Shown: positions 25,137 to 34,539 of the stretch, in pieces | Position numbering within the stretch: the first letter of the stretch is position 1 | How the letters are laid out: each line of letters starts with the position of its first letter | DNA from: Microbacter margulisiae | GTDB lineage: Bacteria > Bacteroidota > Bacteroidia > Bacteroidales > Paludibacteraceae | DNA: 64,000 nucleotides | Direction of reading: 5' to 3' | Assembly (NCBI RefSeq): GCF_014192515.1 | Contig: NZ_JACHYB010000001.1 | Span: forward strand, 1,116,001-1,180,000 | The notes under the pieces: model-generated | Databases searched by the model: none | The model's input: only the letters and a program-made list of their open reading frames with translations | Told to the model about the DNA's origin: nothing | Program-made: the position numbers and the translations under genes

Positions 25137-26099
25137 ATGAAACAAACATATATATTACTCTTGTTTTTGCTGTTTATCTCACTGTCAGCTTTTTCGCAGG
25201 TAACCAAATCTACCTTTATCTATTCCGTTAAGGGTCAGGATACGCTTCGGCTCGATAGATATGAGTTAGCACAAACGGATACCGTGGCAGCAAAGCCCTG
25301 CATTATTTTCATGTTTGGAGGAGGTTTTATTGGAGGAAAGCGTGATAACCCCTACTACCTCCCCTATTTTGACCAAATGGCGCAAAGAGGTTACGTGATG
25401 GTCTCCATTGATTACCGGTTGGGATTGAAAAAAACAGCAGAACAGATTCACAAGGGAGAAAAAATAAAAAAAATGGCATTTCCCGGGTTATTAGCAAGTG
25501 CCATTGATACAGCTGTGGCCGATTTATATAATGCTACTGATTTTATCCTCAGCAACGCCAGCGACTGGCATATCAATCCTGCCATGGTCATTATCAACGG
25601 ATCGAGTGCGGGAGCTATTTCGGTGCTGCAAGCGGAATATTACCTCTGCTCAAATAACAAGCTGATAAATAGACTACCGGAAGGTTTCGGGTATGCCGGT
25701 GTGATTGCATTTGCAGGAGCTATTTTCACCACAAAAGGATCATTGCATTGGGATAAAAAGCCTGCGCCTGTCCAATTCTTTCAGGGTGATGCCGATAACC
25801 ATGTGCCTTACAACAAGGTTCGCCTGTTCAACTATGGTTTCTATGGCTCTAAAAACTTAGCCGGACAACTGAAGAAGATGAAAAGTCCCTACTACTTCTA
25901 TGACGTTGAGAATGCCGCGCATGAAATAGCAGGTACGCCTATGAAGTCAAATCTTCCCGAAATTGAAGCATTCTTACGCAAGGAAGTAGAAAAGAAATTG
26001 CCCCTTGAAATTCACGAACATGTCCGCCAGACTGACAAACCGCAACTGAAAAAGAAGTTCGGGATAGGCGATTACATCAAAGCAAACTTCAAACAGTAG
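25137..26099 (+). CDS. Secreted alpha/beta hydrolase, esterase-like
   Basis: 320 residues with a signal peptide (LLLFLLFISLSAFSQ). The hydrolase core shows the oxyanion-hole strand CIIFMFGGGFIGGKRDNPYY, the strand YVMVSIDYRLGL, the nucleophile elbow NGSSAGAI (Ser about residue 159), an aspartate region FFQGDADNHVPYNKVRLF and a histidine in ENAAHEIAG, so the triad Ser-Asp-His is complete. This fits the carboxylesterase/BD-FAE-like group that acts on acylated carbohydrates or other esters. The precise substrate is unknown. It stands alone between long intergenic regions. Confidence 0.8.
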   Translation: MKQTYILLLFLLFISLSAFSQVTKSTFIYSVKGQDTLRLDRYELAQTDTVAAKPCIIFMFGGGFIGGKRDNPYYLPYFDQMAQRGYVMVSIDYRLGLKKTAEQIHKGEKIKKMAFPGLLASAIDTAVADLYNATDFILSNASDWHINPAMVIINGSSAGAISVLQAEYYLCSNNKLINRLPEGFGYAGVIAFAGAIFTTKGSLHWDKKPAPVQFFQGDADNHVPYNKVRLFNYGFYGSKNLAGQLKKMKSPYYFYDVENAAHEIAGTPMKSNLPEIEAFLRKEVEKKLPLEIHEHVRQTDKPQLKKKFGIGDYIKANFKQ

Positions 26100-26624
26100 A
26101 AAACAGAGTGACCAGGGGAATGGATGAACTCTAAATTATATGGGAAACAGCTGAAAAACTGAATCCGGATGCAGTTATTCAAATCTTAGAGGTTTCACAA
26201 CTTCTTTAATTACAATCTCTTTTCTTTTTCGATTTTCAACCTTGATCCTGTACAATCTTCTCCCGAAGCATCGTGATCAAATAATCTTCCTGGGAAAACA
26301 GTGCTTTTTAAAATAAGTGCTGCTATTATTCGTCTATGTATAAGAAGGTCGAGCATAAATATTAGTCCGATACATAGGGTCAGCCCATCTCCACAAAAAA
26401 GAGCAGCACTTATGTTGGATACATTAAAAAGGATGAGTTGAATTATTCAAAAAAGCAATAGAGAAAAAGGTCATATTTATGCTGAAAAACATAAATAACT
26501 GACTTTTGTTTTATGATACAGCAGCATATATCGATAAAAATCACTAATTAAAATATAATATATATATCTATTAATTAGACATCTATACTTGCAAAAATAG
26601 AATCTATAATAATTCAAAAAACTA
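26100..26624. other. Long intergenic region without a gene
   Basis: No coding frame is convincing. It holds a 12-bp inverted repeat (26313-26413) and, near 26540-26600, very AT-rich sequence upstream of the marR promoter. Confidence 0.5.
26313..26413. repeat. 12-bp inverted repeat pair, possible small relic element
   Basis: ATAAGTGCTGCT at 26313-26324 is repeated as AGCAGCACTTAT at 26402-26413, 77 bases apart, in a stretch with no gene. It could be the ends of a tiny inactive element or a stem. Confidence 0.5.
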
Positions 26625-26656
26625 TTGATTTTCGGTATGTAATAGTTGTAACTTTG
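26625..26656 (+). promoter_or_regulatory. marR-operon promoter
   Basis: TTG (26625-26627), a 21-base spacer and TAACTTTG (26649-26656), 37 bases before the marR ATG. Repressor binding over it is likely but I see no clean palindrome. Confidence 0.65.
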
Positions 26657-26692
26657 TAACCATTATAAAACAAACAACAAAATACAATCATC

Positions 26693-27184
26693 ATGACTGA
26701 ACTCAATCAAACTATTGACAAAGTCGTGGATAATTTAATGTATCTCCATCCGCTCATTTCCAAAAGTTTTTCAAAACAAATGCGCTCCAAAACAAACCTG
26801 AATCCCGGAGCATTATTCATTATGGGAATTTTAAGTGTACATCAAACGTTATCCATGTCTGAAATTGGTCGAAAATTGTCAATGCCGAAACCTCATGTAA
26901 CGGTTTTGATTGACAAATTAATTGAAGAAAAGATGGTGGAACGTATCTCCGATGCAAACGATCGGCGTATAGTCAATATCCGCATTACAAAACAAGGATA
27001 CACTCAGTTTCAAATTATTAAAAAAGAAATTGGAGAGGATATGCGATTGCAGTTGCACCAACTTACGGAAGAGCAAATTATCTCCTTAGCCGATGCTACC
27101 CAGAAGGTACGTGAACTTTTGATACTTAGCTTTGGCAAATCAACATGTTGTAGTGATCATGACGGAGAAAAGGAAGCCTCATGA
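26693..27184 (+). CDS. MarR-family regulator of the efflux operon
   Basis: 163 residues of a winged-helix MarR repressor: GALFIMGILSVHQTLSMSEI, the recognition part GRKLSMPKPHVTVLIDKLIE, and the wing VERISDANDRRIVNIRITKQ. It ends with a cysteine pair and acidic tail (STCCSDHDGEK), which might sense a metal or oxidant, though this is only a guess. MarR proteins usually repress a nearby efflux operon and let go when they bind a phenolic or lipophilic compound. The EmrA-EmrB-TolC genes follow 90 bases downstream. Confidence 0.9.
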   Translation: MTELNQTIDKVVDNLMYLHPLISKSFSKQMRSKTNLNPGALFIMGILSVHQTLSMSEIGRKLSMPKPHVTVLIDKLIEEKMVERISDANDRRIVNIRITKQGYTQFQIIKKEIGEDMRLQLHQLTEEQIISLADATQKVRELLILSFGKSTCCSDHDGEKEAS

Positions 27185-27274
27185 AATATAATTGCAATAT
27201 GCCGGTAAATCAGTAAGACATCAGAATAGTTTATATTTAGAGACATAAAAAAACAGAATACTAATTATTTACGT

Positions 27275-28285
27275 ATGAAAATCAAGAAAATCACCAAACA
27301 AAACTTGAAAATTTATCTTCCTGTTACGATCATTATCCTGTTAGTCATCACCGCAGGAATTTATTGGTATGAAGATTACGCACATTATCTGCAGACAGAT
27401 GATGCTTACGTTGATTCCGACAATCTTTCGATTACACCAAAAGTGGTCGAACGCATTGATCATCTTTTTGTTGACGAAGGAGATACGGTAAAGCAGGGCG
27501 AACTACTTGCCACATTAGACAGTGCCGATTTAATTGCACAACGCCAACAAGTGCTTTCGTCAATTTTGCAGACCAAAGCAGCCGAAGCACAAGCACAAGC
27601 TAACTATCAGCTCAATACCGATAATAGCAAAATAGCCTATATCAACTGGCAACGTTCATTGGACGATTTTACAAGGGCAAAAACTCAATTTGCAGGTGGA
27701 GTCATTCCTAAAGAACAATATGATCACTTTCAAAAAACCGAGGAAGCAGCAAAAGCACAAGTTAGCGCTTCACAGGCTATGATACAGGTATCCAAAACAC
27801 AAATCAACAGCGCAGAAGCTGCTATAAAAACGGCTGAAGCTCAGTTAGGAGTGATCAATACCCAGCTTGCCAATACCAAGTTATATGCTCCATGTGATGG
27901 CATTATTTCAAAACGGTGGCAACTGCCGGGCGATCTCGCTCAAATGGGACAAGCTGTCTTTACATTAAACAACACGAACAAATTTTGGGTTTTAGTCAAT
28001 CTGGAAGAAACTAAAATGGAACATCTCTCCATTGGACAAAAAGCTCTTTTTACTCTTGATACATATCCCGGAGTAACCTTTACAGGGAAGGTTTTCTACA
28101 TTGGAGCCAGCACAGCTTCACAATTCTCACTGATTCCACCTAATAATGCCTCAGGTAACTTTACAAAGGTTACGCAACGTGTACCTGTCAAAGTATCTAT
28201 TGATGGCACTGAAAATGGAACGCCTTTAAGTCAATATGTACTCCGCACAGGGATGTCAGTTGTTATTAAAATTGTGAAGAAGTAA
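27275..28285 (+). CDS. emrA: EmrA-type membrane fusion protein
   Basis: 336 residues. One N-terminal membrane span (ITIILLVITAGIYWYEDY, about 17-35) anchors it in the inner membrane. The EmrA/HlyD signature TDDAYVDSDNLSITPKVVER follows, then a lipoyl half-motif (VDEGDTVKQGELLATLDSAD), a long helical hairpin rich in Ala and Gln (about 95-185), and the closing half NTKLYAPCDGIISKRWQLPG. It bridges the inner-membrane EmrB pump and the outer-membrane channel. The stop codon overlaps the emrB start, so expression is coupled. Confidence 0.92.
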   Translation: MKIKKITKQNLKIYLPVTIIILLVITAGIYWYEDYAHYLQTDDAYVDSDNLSITPKVVERIDHLFVDEGDTVKQGELLATLDSADLIAQRQQVLSSILQTKAAEAQAQANYQLNTDNSKIAYINWQRSLDDFTRAKTQFAGGVIPKEQYDHFQKTEEAAKAQVSASQAMIQVSKTQINSAEAAIKTAEAQLGVINTQLANTKLYAPCDGIISKRWQLPGDLAQMGQAVFTLNNTNKFWVLVNLEETKMEHLSIGQKALFTLDTYPGVTFTGKVFYIGASTASQFSLIPPNNASGNFTKVTQRVPVKVSIDGTENGTPLSQYVLRTGMSVVIKIVKK

Positions 28286-29913
28286 TGAGAAAACTCTCAC
28301 CAACACATAAAATACGACGCGCTTTACGGCCCAGAACTTCTGTTTACCATCCTCAAAACCCTGCTTATAAATGGTTTGTTCTTGGTAATATAATGTTGGG
28401 GACGTTTATGGCTGTGCTTGATGCAACCATTGTCAACGTTGGACTTCCTAAAATTATGGCTTCATTTGGGGTAGGACTTTCTACCATCGAATGGGTTGTT
28501 ACGGGATACATGTTGGCTATGGCAGCCATGCTTCCAACATCAGGATGGATGGCAGATAAGTTCGGGTATAAGCGTATCTATTTCTGGGGATTGTTCCTGT
28601 TTACATTCGGATCGATGTTATGTGGTATTTCAAGCAATGAAACCATGTTAATATCATCACGCGTTATTCAGGGATTGGGTGGCGGTATGATTCAACCATT
28701 GGGGATGGCCATCATCATGCGTGAATTCCCTGTTAAGCAAAGAGGTATTGCTCTTGGATTCTGGGCAATAGCAGCAGCAGCATCTGTTTCTTTTGGACCG
28801 CTTATTGGCGGTTATCTCGTTGACAATTATAGCTGGCAATTGATTTTCGACGTTAATGTTCCTGTCGGGATCGTCGCTTTAGCTCTAACCATTATTATTC
28901 AGAGGGAATTCATCAATAGAGATATTCGTAAATTCGATCTTGTCGGATTTATATCTGTTGTTATTTTCTTACCGGTATTGCTTTACGCACTATCAGAAGG
29001 GAATGCCAGTACGAATGCCGAAGGATGGTCAGCCCCCTATATTCTTGCATGCTTTGCCATTTCGATTATTGCTTTCGCTGTGTTTATTACCCAGGAATTA
29101 ACAACAAAAAATCCTCTTATTGATTTACGATTACTTATCGATAGAAATTTTGGATTGAGTAATCTTGTGATCTTTATCTTTAGCATCGGGATGTTCGGAA
29201 GCACTTTCCTGTTGCCACTCTATTTGCAAAATGCAATGGATTACACTGCATTGCAGTCAGGCGCCGTATTTCTGCCGGTAGGGATTATACAAGGATTAAT
29301 GTCTCCTATTGCAGGATTAATCGCAGACAAAGCGAATCCCAAAATTCCGATTATTATAGGGATCATTCTGCTAACAATCAGTTTATATATTAACTCTGAT
29401 CTTTCTTTCTTAACGGAAAGGCCTTATATTATGTCGTCTCTTTATCTTAGGGGATTTGCCATGGGTATTATGTTTACTCCGTTGAATCAGATTTCTTTAT
29501 TGACGATTGCTCATAATAAGATGGCTCAGGCATCTAGTATTACCAATACAATCCGTCAGATTGGAGGAAGTATCGGAGTAGCTATTCTGACTACATTAAT
29601 GACTGCGCGAATGAGTTTCCATTCTCAAATTTATGGATCGTCTGTGCTTCCAAGATCGCAGGAATTTCATAATGTGATACATCATCTGTCATTCTTTGCA
29701 CAACAACATGTAGGGAGTGGTGTATTAACAGCTATGAAGCAGGCAGAATATCTGCTTTTGTCCAACATCAACAATCAGGCTTTTATTGAAAGCATTAATG
29801 ACGACTTTTTCGTTGCAGCTCTTATAACCTTGTTAGGTGTTGTACCTGTTATAATTTTGAAAACAAAGAATAAGCATATGTCCTCCAATCAAACTAAAAT
29901 TCCCGAATTATGA
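28285..29913 (+). CDS. emrB: EmrB/QacA-type MFS multidrug exporter (DHA2)
   Basis: 542 residues with about 14 membrane spans. DHA2 marks are the first-span motif GTFMAVLDATIVNVGLPKIM, the loop motif SGWMADKFGYKRIYFWGLFL, and RVIQGLGGGMIQPLGMAIIM. It uses the proton gradient to push lipophilic drugs through the EmrA-TolC conduit. The last codons overlap the start of the outer-membrane gene by four bases (ATGA-type junction). It belongs to one operon with emrA and the TolC homologue, under the MarR-like gene. Confidence 0.94.
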   Translation: MRKLSPTHKIRRALRPRTSVYHPQNPAYKWFVLGNIMLGTFMAVLDATIVNVGLPKIMASFGVGLSTIEWVVTGYMLAMAAMLPTSGWMADKFGYKRIYFWGLFLFTFGSMLCGISSNETMLISSRVIQGLGGGMIQPLGMAIIMREFPVKQRGIALGFWAIAAAASVSFGPLIGGYLVDNYSWQLIFDVNVPVGIVALALTIIIQREFINRDIRKFDLVGFISVVIFLPVLLYALSEGNASTNAEGWSAPYILACFAISIIAFAVFITQELTTKNPLIDLRLLIDRNFGLSNLVIFIFSIGMFGSTFLLPLYLQNAMDYTALQSGAVFLPVGIIQGLMSPIAGLIADKANPKIPIIIGIILLTISLYINSDLSFLTERPYIMSSLYLRGFAMGIMFTPLNQISLLTIAHNKMAQASSITNTIRQIGGSIGVAILTTLMTARMSFHSQIYGSSVLPRSQEFHNVIHHLSFFAQQHVGSGVLTAMKQAEYLLLSNINNQAFIESINDDFFVAALITLLGVVPVIILKTKNKHMSSNQTKIPEL

Positions 29914-31277
29914 AATTACTATATCATCAAACCCTTAAAGTTAAAAAGACAATCCGCCTGAAAGCTGGAATTTCTTTTTTTACTTTATTATTTACAGGCC
30001 TTTTAGCAACTTCTGCAACAGCGCAAACAGAAACGACCGTTGTTTCTGATTCGCTGTCATTGTCGTCAGTATTGAAACAGGTGATGTCCAATTATCCCAC
30101 TCTTCAGGAAGCTAAACAGGCAATCATTTCAGCTAACGCAGGCATTGGATTGGCAAAATCAGCGTACTATCCTAACATTTCGCTTTCTTCGTCTTATTCA
30201 CATCTGGCGCCTGTTTCTTCTATCTCATTTCCGGGATTAGGCACATTTAATATGTTTGCTGCCGATAATTATTCTGCCACGGTAAATCTTGATCAGAAAA
30301 TTTATGACTTTGGAAAGACAGCCAATAATGTGCTGTATGCCAAGGAAAGTAGTGAGCTTGCCAAGTTAACGGAAAGTCAGATCAAACAGCAGCTATCGAT
30401 GGTGGCTATTGGCAGTTTCTATACTTTAGATTATTTGCAACAAGCAATTCGAATTAAAAACGACGAACTGAATAATTTAAATGACCATTTACATTTTGTA
30501 GAAAAGAAGGCAGCAACGGGATCTGCAACAGATTACGAAATACTGACAACAAAAGTTCGCATTTCGACTATCAAAAATCAAAAAACGGATCTGGAAACAG
30601 CCTTAAAAATTGCCCAAAGCCAGCTTAATGCATTATTAGGGAAACCACAAACCATCCCTGTTGCTGTGCAGAATGACATAAATTCATATGGCTCACTCAT
30701 CGAAAGCGATTCGTTGATTTCAACTGCACTTAAACAACGCGAAGAGCTAAAAATTGCCACCCAGAAAACATTATTAGCCCAGTTACATCTGAAAAATGTC
30801 AATTTAGCCAATAATCCTTCTATTGACTTTTTTGCTAATGGTGGATATAAGAATGGATATTTTCCTGTGTTGGCAACAGCAAAAGCCAATTACGTTGTCG
30901 GAGTAAGCCTCAATATCCCAATTTTTGATGCTACCCGCACAAAATACAATCGTATAGCAGCTCAATCGGAAATTCAAAGTACGCAACAAGATAAAGATCT
31001 GACTAAACGTAATATTATTAGCGATGTAATTCAAAGTTATGAAAATATGGATGCCTCTCAACAAAAGGTAAAACAAGCAGAATTACAGGTAAAACAAGCG
31101 GAAAAGGCCTATCAGTTAGCAGAAACAAGCTATGAAAGCGGAAGTATCACCAATCTGGACTTGCTTGACAGTGCAATATCGTTGGCAGAAAGTCGTTTAT
31201 CATTATTGAAGACTCAGATTGATTATACAGTCAGTCTCTACAAACTGAAGGTTTCAGTAGGAGATACGATCTATTAA
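29910..31277 (+). CDS. TolC-family outer-membrane efflux protein
   Basis: 455 residues with a signal peptide (FFTLLFTGLLATSATAQ). Two TolC repeats are seen, each with a long helical stretch: LSSVLKQVMSNYPTLQEAKQ near residue 50 and, in the second half, the LQVKQAEKAYQLAETSYESG region. The motif SGSITNLDLLDSAISLAESR is typical of the helical end. It forms the trimeric exit duct for EmrAB. The start lies within the end of emrB, and a strong terminator closes the operon 18 bases after the stop. Confidence 0.93.
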   Translation: MKLLYHQTLKVKKTIRLKAGISFFTLLFTGLLATSATAQTETTVVSDSLSLSSVLKQVMSNYPTLQEAKQAIISANAGIGLAKSAYYPNISLSSSYSHLAPVSSISFPGLGTFNMFAADNYSATVNLDQKIYDFGKTANNVLYAKESSELAKLTESQIKQQLSMVAIGSFYTLDYLQQAIRIKNDELNNLNDHLHFVEKKAATGSATDYEILTTKVRISTIKNQKTDLETALKIAQSQLNALLGKPQTIPVAVQNDINSYGSLIESDSLISTALKQREELKIATQKTLLAQLHLKNVNLANNPSIDFFANGGYKNGYFPVLATAKANYVVGVSLNIPIFDATRTKYNRIAAQSEIQSTQQDKDLTKRNIISDVIQSYENMDASQQKVKQAELQVKQAEKAYQLAETSYESGSITNLDLLDSAISLAESRLSLLKTQIDYTVSLYKLKVSVGDTIY

Positions 31278-31295
31278 AACAGAACAACTTAAAAC

Positions 31296-31346
31296 AAAAA
31301 GTGCCTTCGATTTGTGCATCTGAGATGCATATCGAAGGCACTTTTT
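31296..31346. terminator. Strong bidirectional terminator after tolC
   Basis: AAAAAGTGCCTTCGAT (31296-31311) pairs perfectly with ATCGAAGGCACTTTTT (31331-31346). An inner TGCATC/GATGCA pair extends the stem. With A-tracts on one side and T-tracts on the other it can serve both the efflux operon and the convergent Dabb gene. Confidence 0.92.
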
Positions 31347-31453
31347 TATGATATTTGTCGGCGTTTGTTTATAAAAACAAAGTTACAGAAAACAAGATAT
31401 TGCTTCTAATGAAAATTTACAGAGAAAAAGAAAGTGTAGGTCAATGGAAACAA

Positions 31454-31756
31454 TTATATTTCGTAATCTACGGAACAACGTCCTGATCTCACTACCTTTA
31501 CAAACTGTTGCACTTCTTTGTGTTTAGGATGTTCCTGATAAAAGGCCAACGCATTACGGGATTCAAACTCACCATATAAAGCAAGATCATAACTATCGTC
31601 TGTTTTCATAAAGTCAATACCCACTTCCAGATGAATTAACCCTTCAATCTGACCATTTAGATCTTCAAGCTTCTTCTTGATTAATAATGCATTGGTTGCT
31701 TTATTATTTCCAAAAGCTTCTTCTTTCAACTTCCAAAAGACAAGATGTTTTACCAT
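31454..31756 (-). CDS. Dabb (stress-responsive A/B barrel) protein
   Basis: 100 residues matching the Dabb fold: MVKHLVFWKLKEEAFGNNKA at the start, IKKKLEDLNGQIEGLIHLEV in the middle, SYDLALYGEFESRNALAFYQ and HPKHKEVQQFVKVVRSGRC at the end. These small dimeric ferredoxin-like proteins are found across bacteria and plants; some are polyketide cyclases or stress proteins, most have unknown function. It stands alone, convergent with the efflux operon. Confidence 0.88.
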   Translation of the reverse strand: MVKHLVFWKLKEEAFGNNKATNALLIKKKLEDLNGQIEGLIHLEVGIDFMKTDDSYDLALYGEFESRNALAFYQEHPKHKEVQQFVKVVRSGRCSVDYEI

Positions 31757-32030
31757 ATCATTTGATTTTTAGAGATGATGTTTTTGTTCATGATTTGGAA
31801 GGGCAAAGATACTAAAATCTTCTTTCGTTTCCCATGAATGACTCAATGATTACATTAAAAAACGAATATATAGCATAAACAAGATAAATGCAATAGAAAT
31901 TGATCTCCTGGTAATAAATATGCCATTTTATGTAAAAACAAATCAGCAGCAAGATTAATATTCGGGGAGAAATCCCAAATTCAAAATGTTTTGTTACTTT
32001 TGTACTATCAATCAATGAGTTTATTTTACC

Positions 32031-32645
32031 ATGCCTACAGCAACTTCATCTGAAAAAGATAGATTAGAATTTATTACTGTTGCCGCCGAATATTGCATTT
32101 TCATTGAAAATAGCGTATCAACTGATAAACAAATCTTTATCAAACAAGCTGTAAAATATTTACCTACCCTTTATTTAAAGACTATATTGCTCCCTTCTGT
32201 TGTTGATTTTCCTGAAGAAGAGTCAGAACGAACCGTAACGGAAGCTGAATATGAAAATGTTAGAGTGAGCATCGAAACATTGCTGGGAACTGATGATATG
32301 TATCTTACTACATTTCATCCTGAAATACAATATTCTGAGGCACCAATTGCTGCATCAATCTCTGAAGACTTAGCCGATATTTTACAAGAACTCAAAGATT
32401 TTCTCTTCAATTGTCAGCTCGGAGATGAAGATCTTTTAAGCAATGCCTTGGATAATTGCCTTTATGGATTCCATCAGCACTGGGGACGAAAATTACTCAA
32501 TGCTTTGACCGCACTTCATCAGCTTCAATATAACGACGACAAAGAGAAAGAAGAACAAGATGAATTTTTGCCTCCCATAAACGCCACATCGCAAAAGGAG
32601 TCGTTCTTACACCATCAACTACGAGACGATAGTGACGATCTTTAG
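32031..32645 (+). CDS. DUF5063-family protein
   Basis: 204 residues of mostly alpha-helical, acidic protein. The sequence (EFITVAAEYCIFIENSVSTD ... KQAVKYLPTLYLKTILLPSV ... SISEDLADILQELKDFLFNC) fits DUF5063, which in Bacteroidetes is regularly encoded just before a 3'-5' exonuclease, as here. No enzyme motif is visible; it may regulate the exonuclease. A TACTTTTG (31995-32002) lies 29 bases before the ATG. The end comes four to ten bases before possible starts of the exonuclease gene, so they are coupled. Confidence 0.8.
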   Translation: MPTATSSEKDRLEFITVAAEYCIFIENSVSTDKQIFIKQAVKYLPTLYLKTILLPSVVDFPEEESERTVTEAEYENVRVSIETLLGTDDMYLTTFHPEIQYSEAPIAASISEDLADILQELKDFLFNCQLGDEDLLSNALDNCLYGFHQHWGRKLLNALTALHQLQYNDDKEKEEQDEFLPPINATSQKESFLHHQLRDDSDDL

Positions 32646-32655
32646 AGCTATGCCT

Positions 32656-33234
32656 ATGAATTTTAGACCAACTATATCCAAAGAAGAATTATCAGTTCTT
32701 CCTGTCGCTGCTTTTCAGGGGAAAATAATCACCATAGATCGTAATGAACAAGTAGATGATGCCATCGAATATCTAAAGTCACAATCGCTCATTGGATTTG
32801 ATACAGAAACGAAACCTAACTTCTCACGACATTCGCATAATCATGTTGCTTTAATTCAATTGTCATCGCAAGATATCTGTTATCTTTTCCGTCTCAACAT
32901 GATCGGAATGCCGACCGCGTTAATTGATTTGCTCAATGACACTCATGTAACCAAAATAGGACTGTCCTTACGCGATGATTTCATTGCCATAAAAAAGAGA
33001 GCAACCATCAACAAAGCAAGTTTCATTGATTTACAGGATTTTGCTAAAAACTATAACATTGAGGAAACCAGCCTGACAAAACTGTTTGCTATTATTTTTG
33101 GACAACGCATATCGAAAAACAAAAGATTATCCAACTGGGAAGCGCAACCGTTAAATGAAGCGCAACAGCTTTATGCCGCAACAGATGCGTGGGCATGCTA
33201 CAAAATATATACATACTTAACACAAGAATATTAA
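32656..33234 (+). CDS. 3'-5' exonuclease of the DEDD (RNase D-like) superfamily
   Basis: 192 residues forming a minimal exonuclease domain. The DEDDy motifs are IGFDTETKPNFS (motif I, D and E), LSLRDDFIAI (motif II region) and YAATDAWACYKIY (motif III, with Y and D). It has no HRDC domain, unlike RNase D proper. It degrades RNA or DNA from 3' ends with two metal ions. The frame opens at a GTG inside the previous gene; I picked the ATG at 32656 since families start near MNFRPTISKEEL, but 32650 is as good. Its TAA overlaps the next gene's ATG (TAATG). Confidence 0.87.
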   Translation: MNFRPTISKEELSVLPVAAFQGKIITIDRNEQVDDAIEYLKSQSLIGFDTETKPNFSRHSHNHVALIQLSSQDICYLFRLNMIGMPTALIDLLNDTHVTKIGLSLRDDFIAIKKRATINKASFIDLQDFAKNYNIEETSLTKLFAIIFGQRISKNKRLSNWEAQPLNEAQQLYAATDAWACYKIYTYLTQEY

Positions 33235-34415
33235 TGGCTTATTCTAAAGTTATACTCAAAAAAGGAAAAGAGGAACCGCTATTACGTTTTCACCCCTGGA
33301 TTTTTTCAGGAGCGATTTCCCGTATAGTCGGACCTGTTAATGAAGGCGACCTCGTTGAAGTCGTTTCTGCAGACCAAATACATATGGGGGTAGGTCATTA
33401 TCAAATTGGAAGCATTACAGTGCGAATGCTAACATTTACAGACGGTCTTATAGACGATACTTTCTGGATGAGTGCTATCAAACAAGCCTATGCTTTACGA
33501 AAATCCATTTACTTAGCCGAAAGTGAGCAAAACACAACATATCGGCTCATCCATGGAGAAGGAGATCACCTGCCCGGTTTGATTATAGATATTTATGAAG
33601 ACACAGCAGTGATACAGGCTCATAGCGTAGGCATGCATTATAGTCGGACTATTATAGCACAATCGATTATAAATACAGTATCCGGGATTAAAAATGTTTA
33701 CTATAAATCAGAAGTGACTCTTCCATATAAAGCAAACCTAACTTCAGAAGACGGTTATTTGATTGGCAGTGGTGGGAAAGGCATTGTAAAAGAAAATGAT
33801 TTATTATTTCATGTTGATTGGATACATGGTCAGAAAACTGGCTTTTTTGTCGATCAACGCGAAAATCGGAAATTACTGCAATATTATGCTAAAGACAAAG
33901 TAATGCTTAATCTTTTCTGTTATACTGGAGGGTTTTCGGTATATGGATTACAAGGTGGAGCTGCTAAGGTACATTCAGTGGATAGCTCAGGTAGAGCAAT
34001 TGAATTAACGAATGAAAATGTTGCCCTTAACTTTCCTGTTGAGAACCGACATCAGGCATTTGCGGAGGACGCATTTAAATTTCTGGACAATGCAACAACT
34101 ACATATGATTTAATTATTCTTGATCCACCAGCTTTTGCCAAACACAAGAATGTGCTTCATAATGCACTGCAAGGCTATCGAAAACTCAATGCAAAAGCTT
34201 TTGAAAAGATTGCGCATAATGGCATTCTGTTTACATTTTCTTGTTCACAAATTGTATCTAAAGAACAATTCAGACTTGCCGTGTTTTCAGCAGCAGCACA
34301 ATCGGGGCGTCGGGTCCGGATTTTACATCAACTCACTCAGCCTGCCGATCATCCTATCAATATTTATCATGCTGAAGGTGAATATTTAAAAGGGCTGGTA
34401 TTATATGTAGAATAA
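33234..34415 (+). CDS. rlmI: RlmI-type 23S rRNA (cytosine) methyltransferase
   Basis: 393 residues. A PUA domain occupies the first 75 or so (KVILKKGKEEPLLRFHPWIF), followed by the RlmI-specific EEHD-like middle (GEGDHLPGLIIDIYED) and the Rossmann methyltransferase: GQKTGFFVDQRENRKLL, MLNLFCYTGGFSVYGL (SAM loop), VDSSGRAIELTNEN and LIILDPPAFAKHK (the catalytic DPPAF motif). It methylates a cytosine C5 in 23S rRNA. I start at the ATG that overlaps the exonuclease stop. Part of the DUF5063-exonuclease-rlmI cluster, an arrangement that is recurrent in this phylum. Confidence 0.9.
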   Translation: MAYSKVILKKGKEEPLLRFHPWIFSGAISRIVGPVNEGDLVEVVSADQIHMGVGHYQIGSITVRMLTFTDGLIDDTFWMSAIKQAYALRKSIYLAESEQNTTYRLIHGEGDHLPGLIIDIYEDTAVIQAHSVGMHYSRTIIAQSIINTVSGIKNVYYKSEVTLPYKANLTSEDGYLIGSGGKGIVKENDLLFHVDWIHGQKTGFFVDQRENRKLLQYYAKDKVMLNLFCYTGGFSVYGLQGGAAKVHSVDSSGRAIELTNENVALNFPVENRHQAFAEDAFKFLDNATTTYDLIILDPPAFAKHKNVLHNALQGYRKLNAKAFEKIAHNGILFTFSCSQIVSKEQFRLAVFSAAAQSGRRVRILHQLTQPADHPINIYHAEGEYLKGLVLYVE

Positions 34416-34500
34416 TTTAGCGGATTATTGTAACTTTCTGACTTTGGTGAAAACTATTTCGGTTAAATATCAATAATATCCGTTCTTTTTTCTTTTATTA

Positions 34501-34533
34501 TTTGCAAATGATATATGAAAATACTTACCTTTG
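34501..34533 (+). promoter_or_regulatory. Orphan promoter of a candidate small RNA
   Basis: TTTG (34501-34504), 21 bases, and TACCTTTGC (34526-34534) match the phylum's promoter very well but no gene follows in this direction. Confidence 0.7.
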
Positions 34534-34539
34534 CACTGT

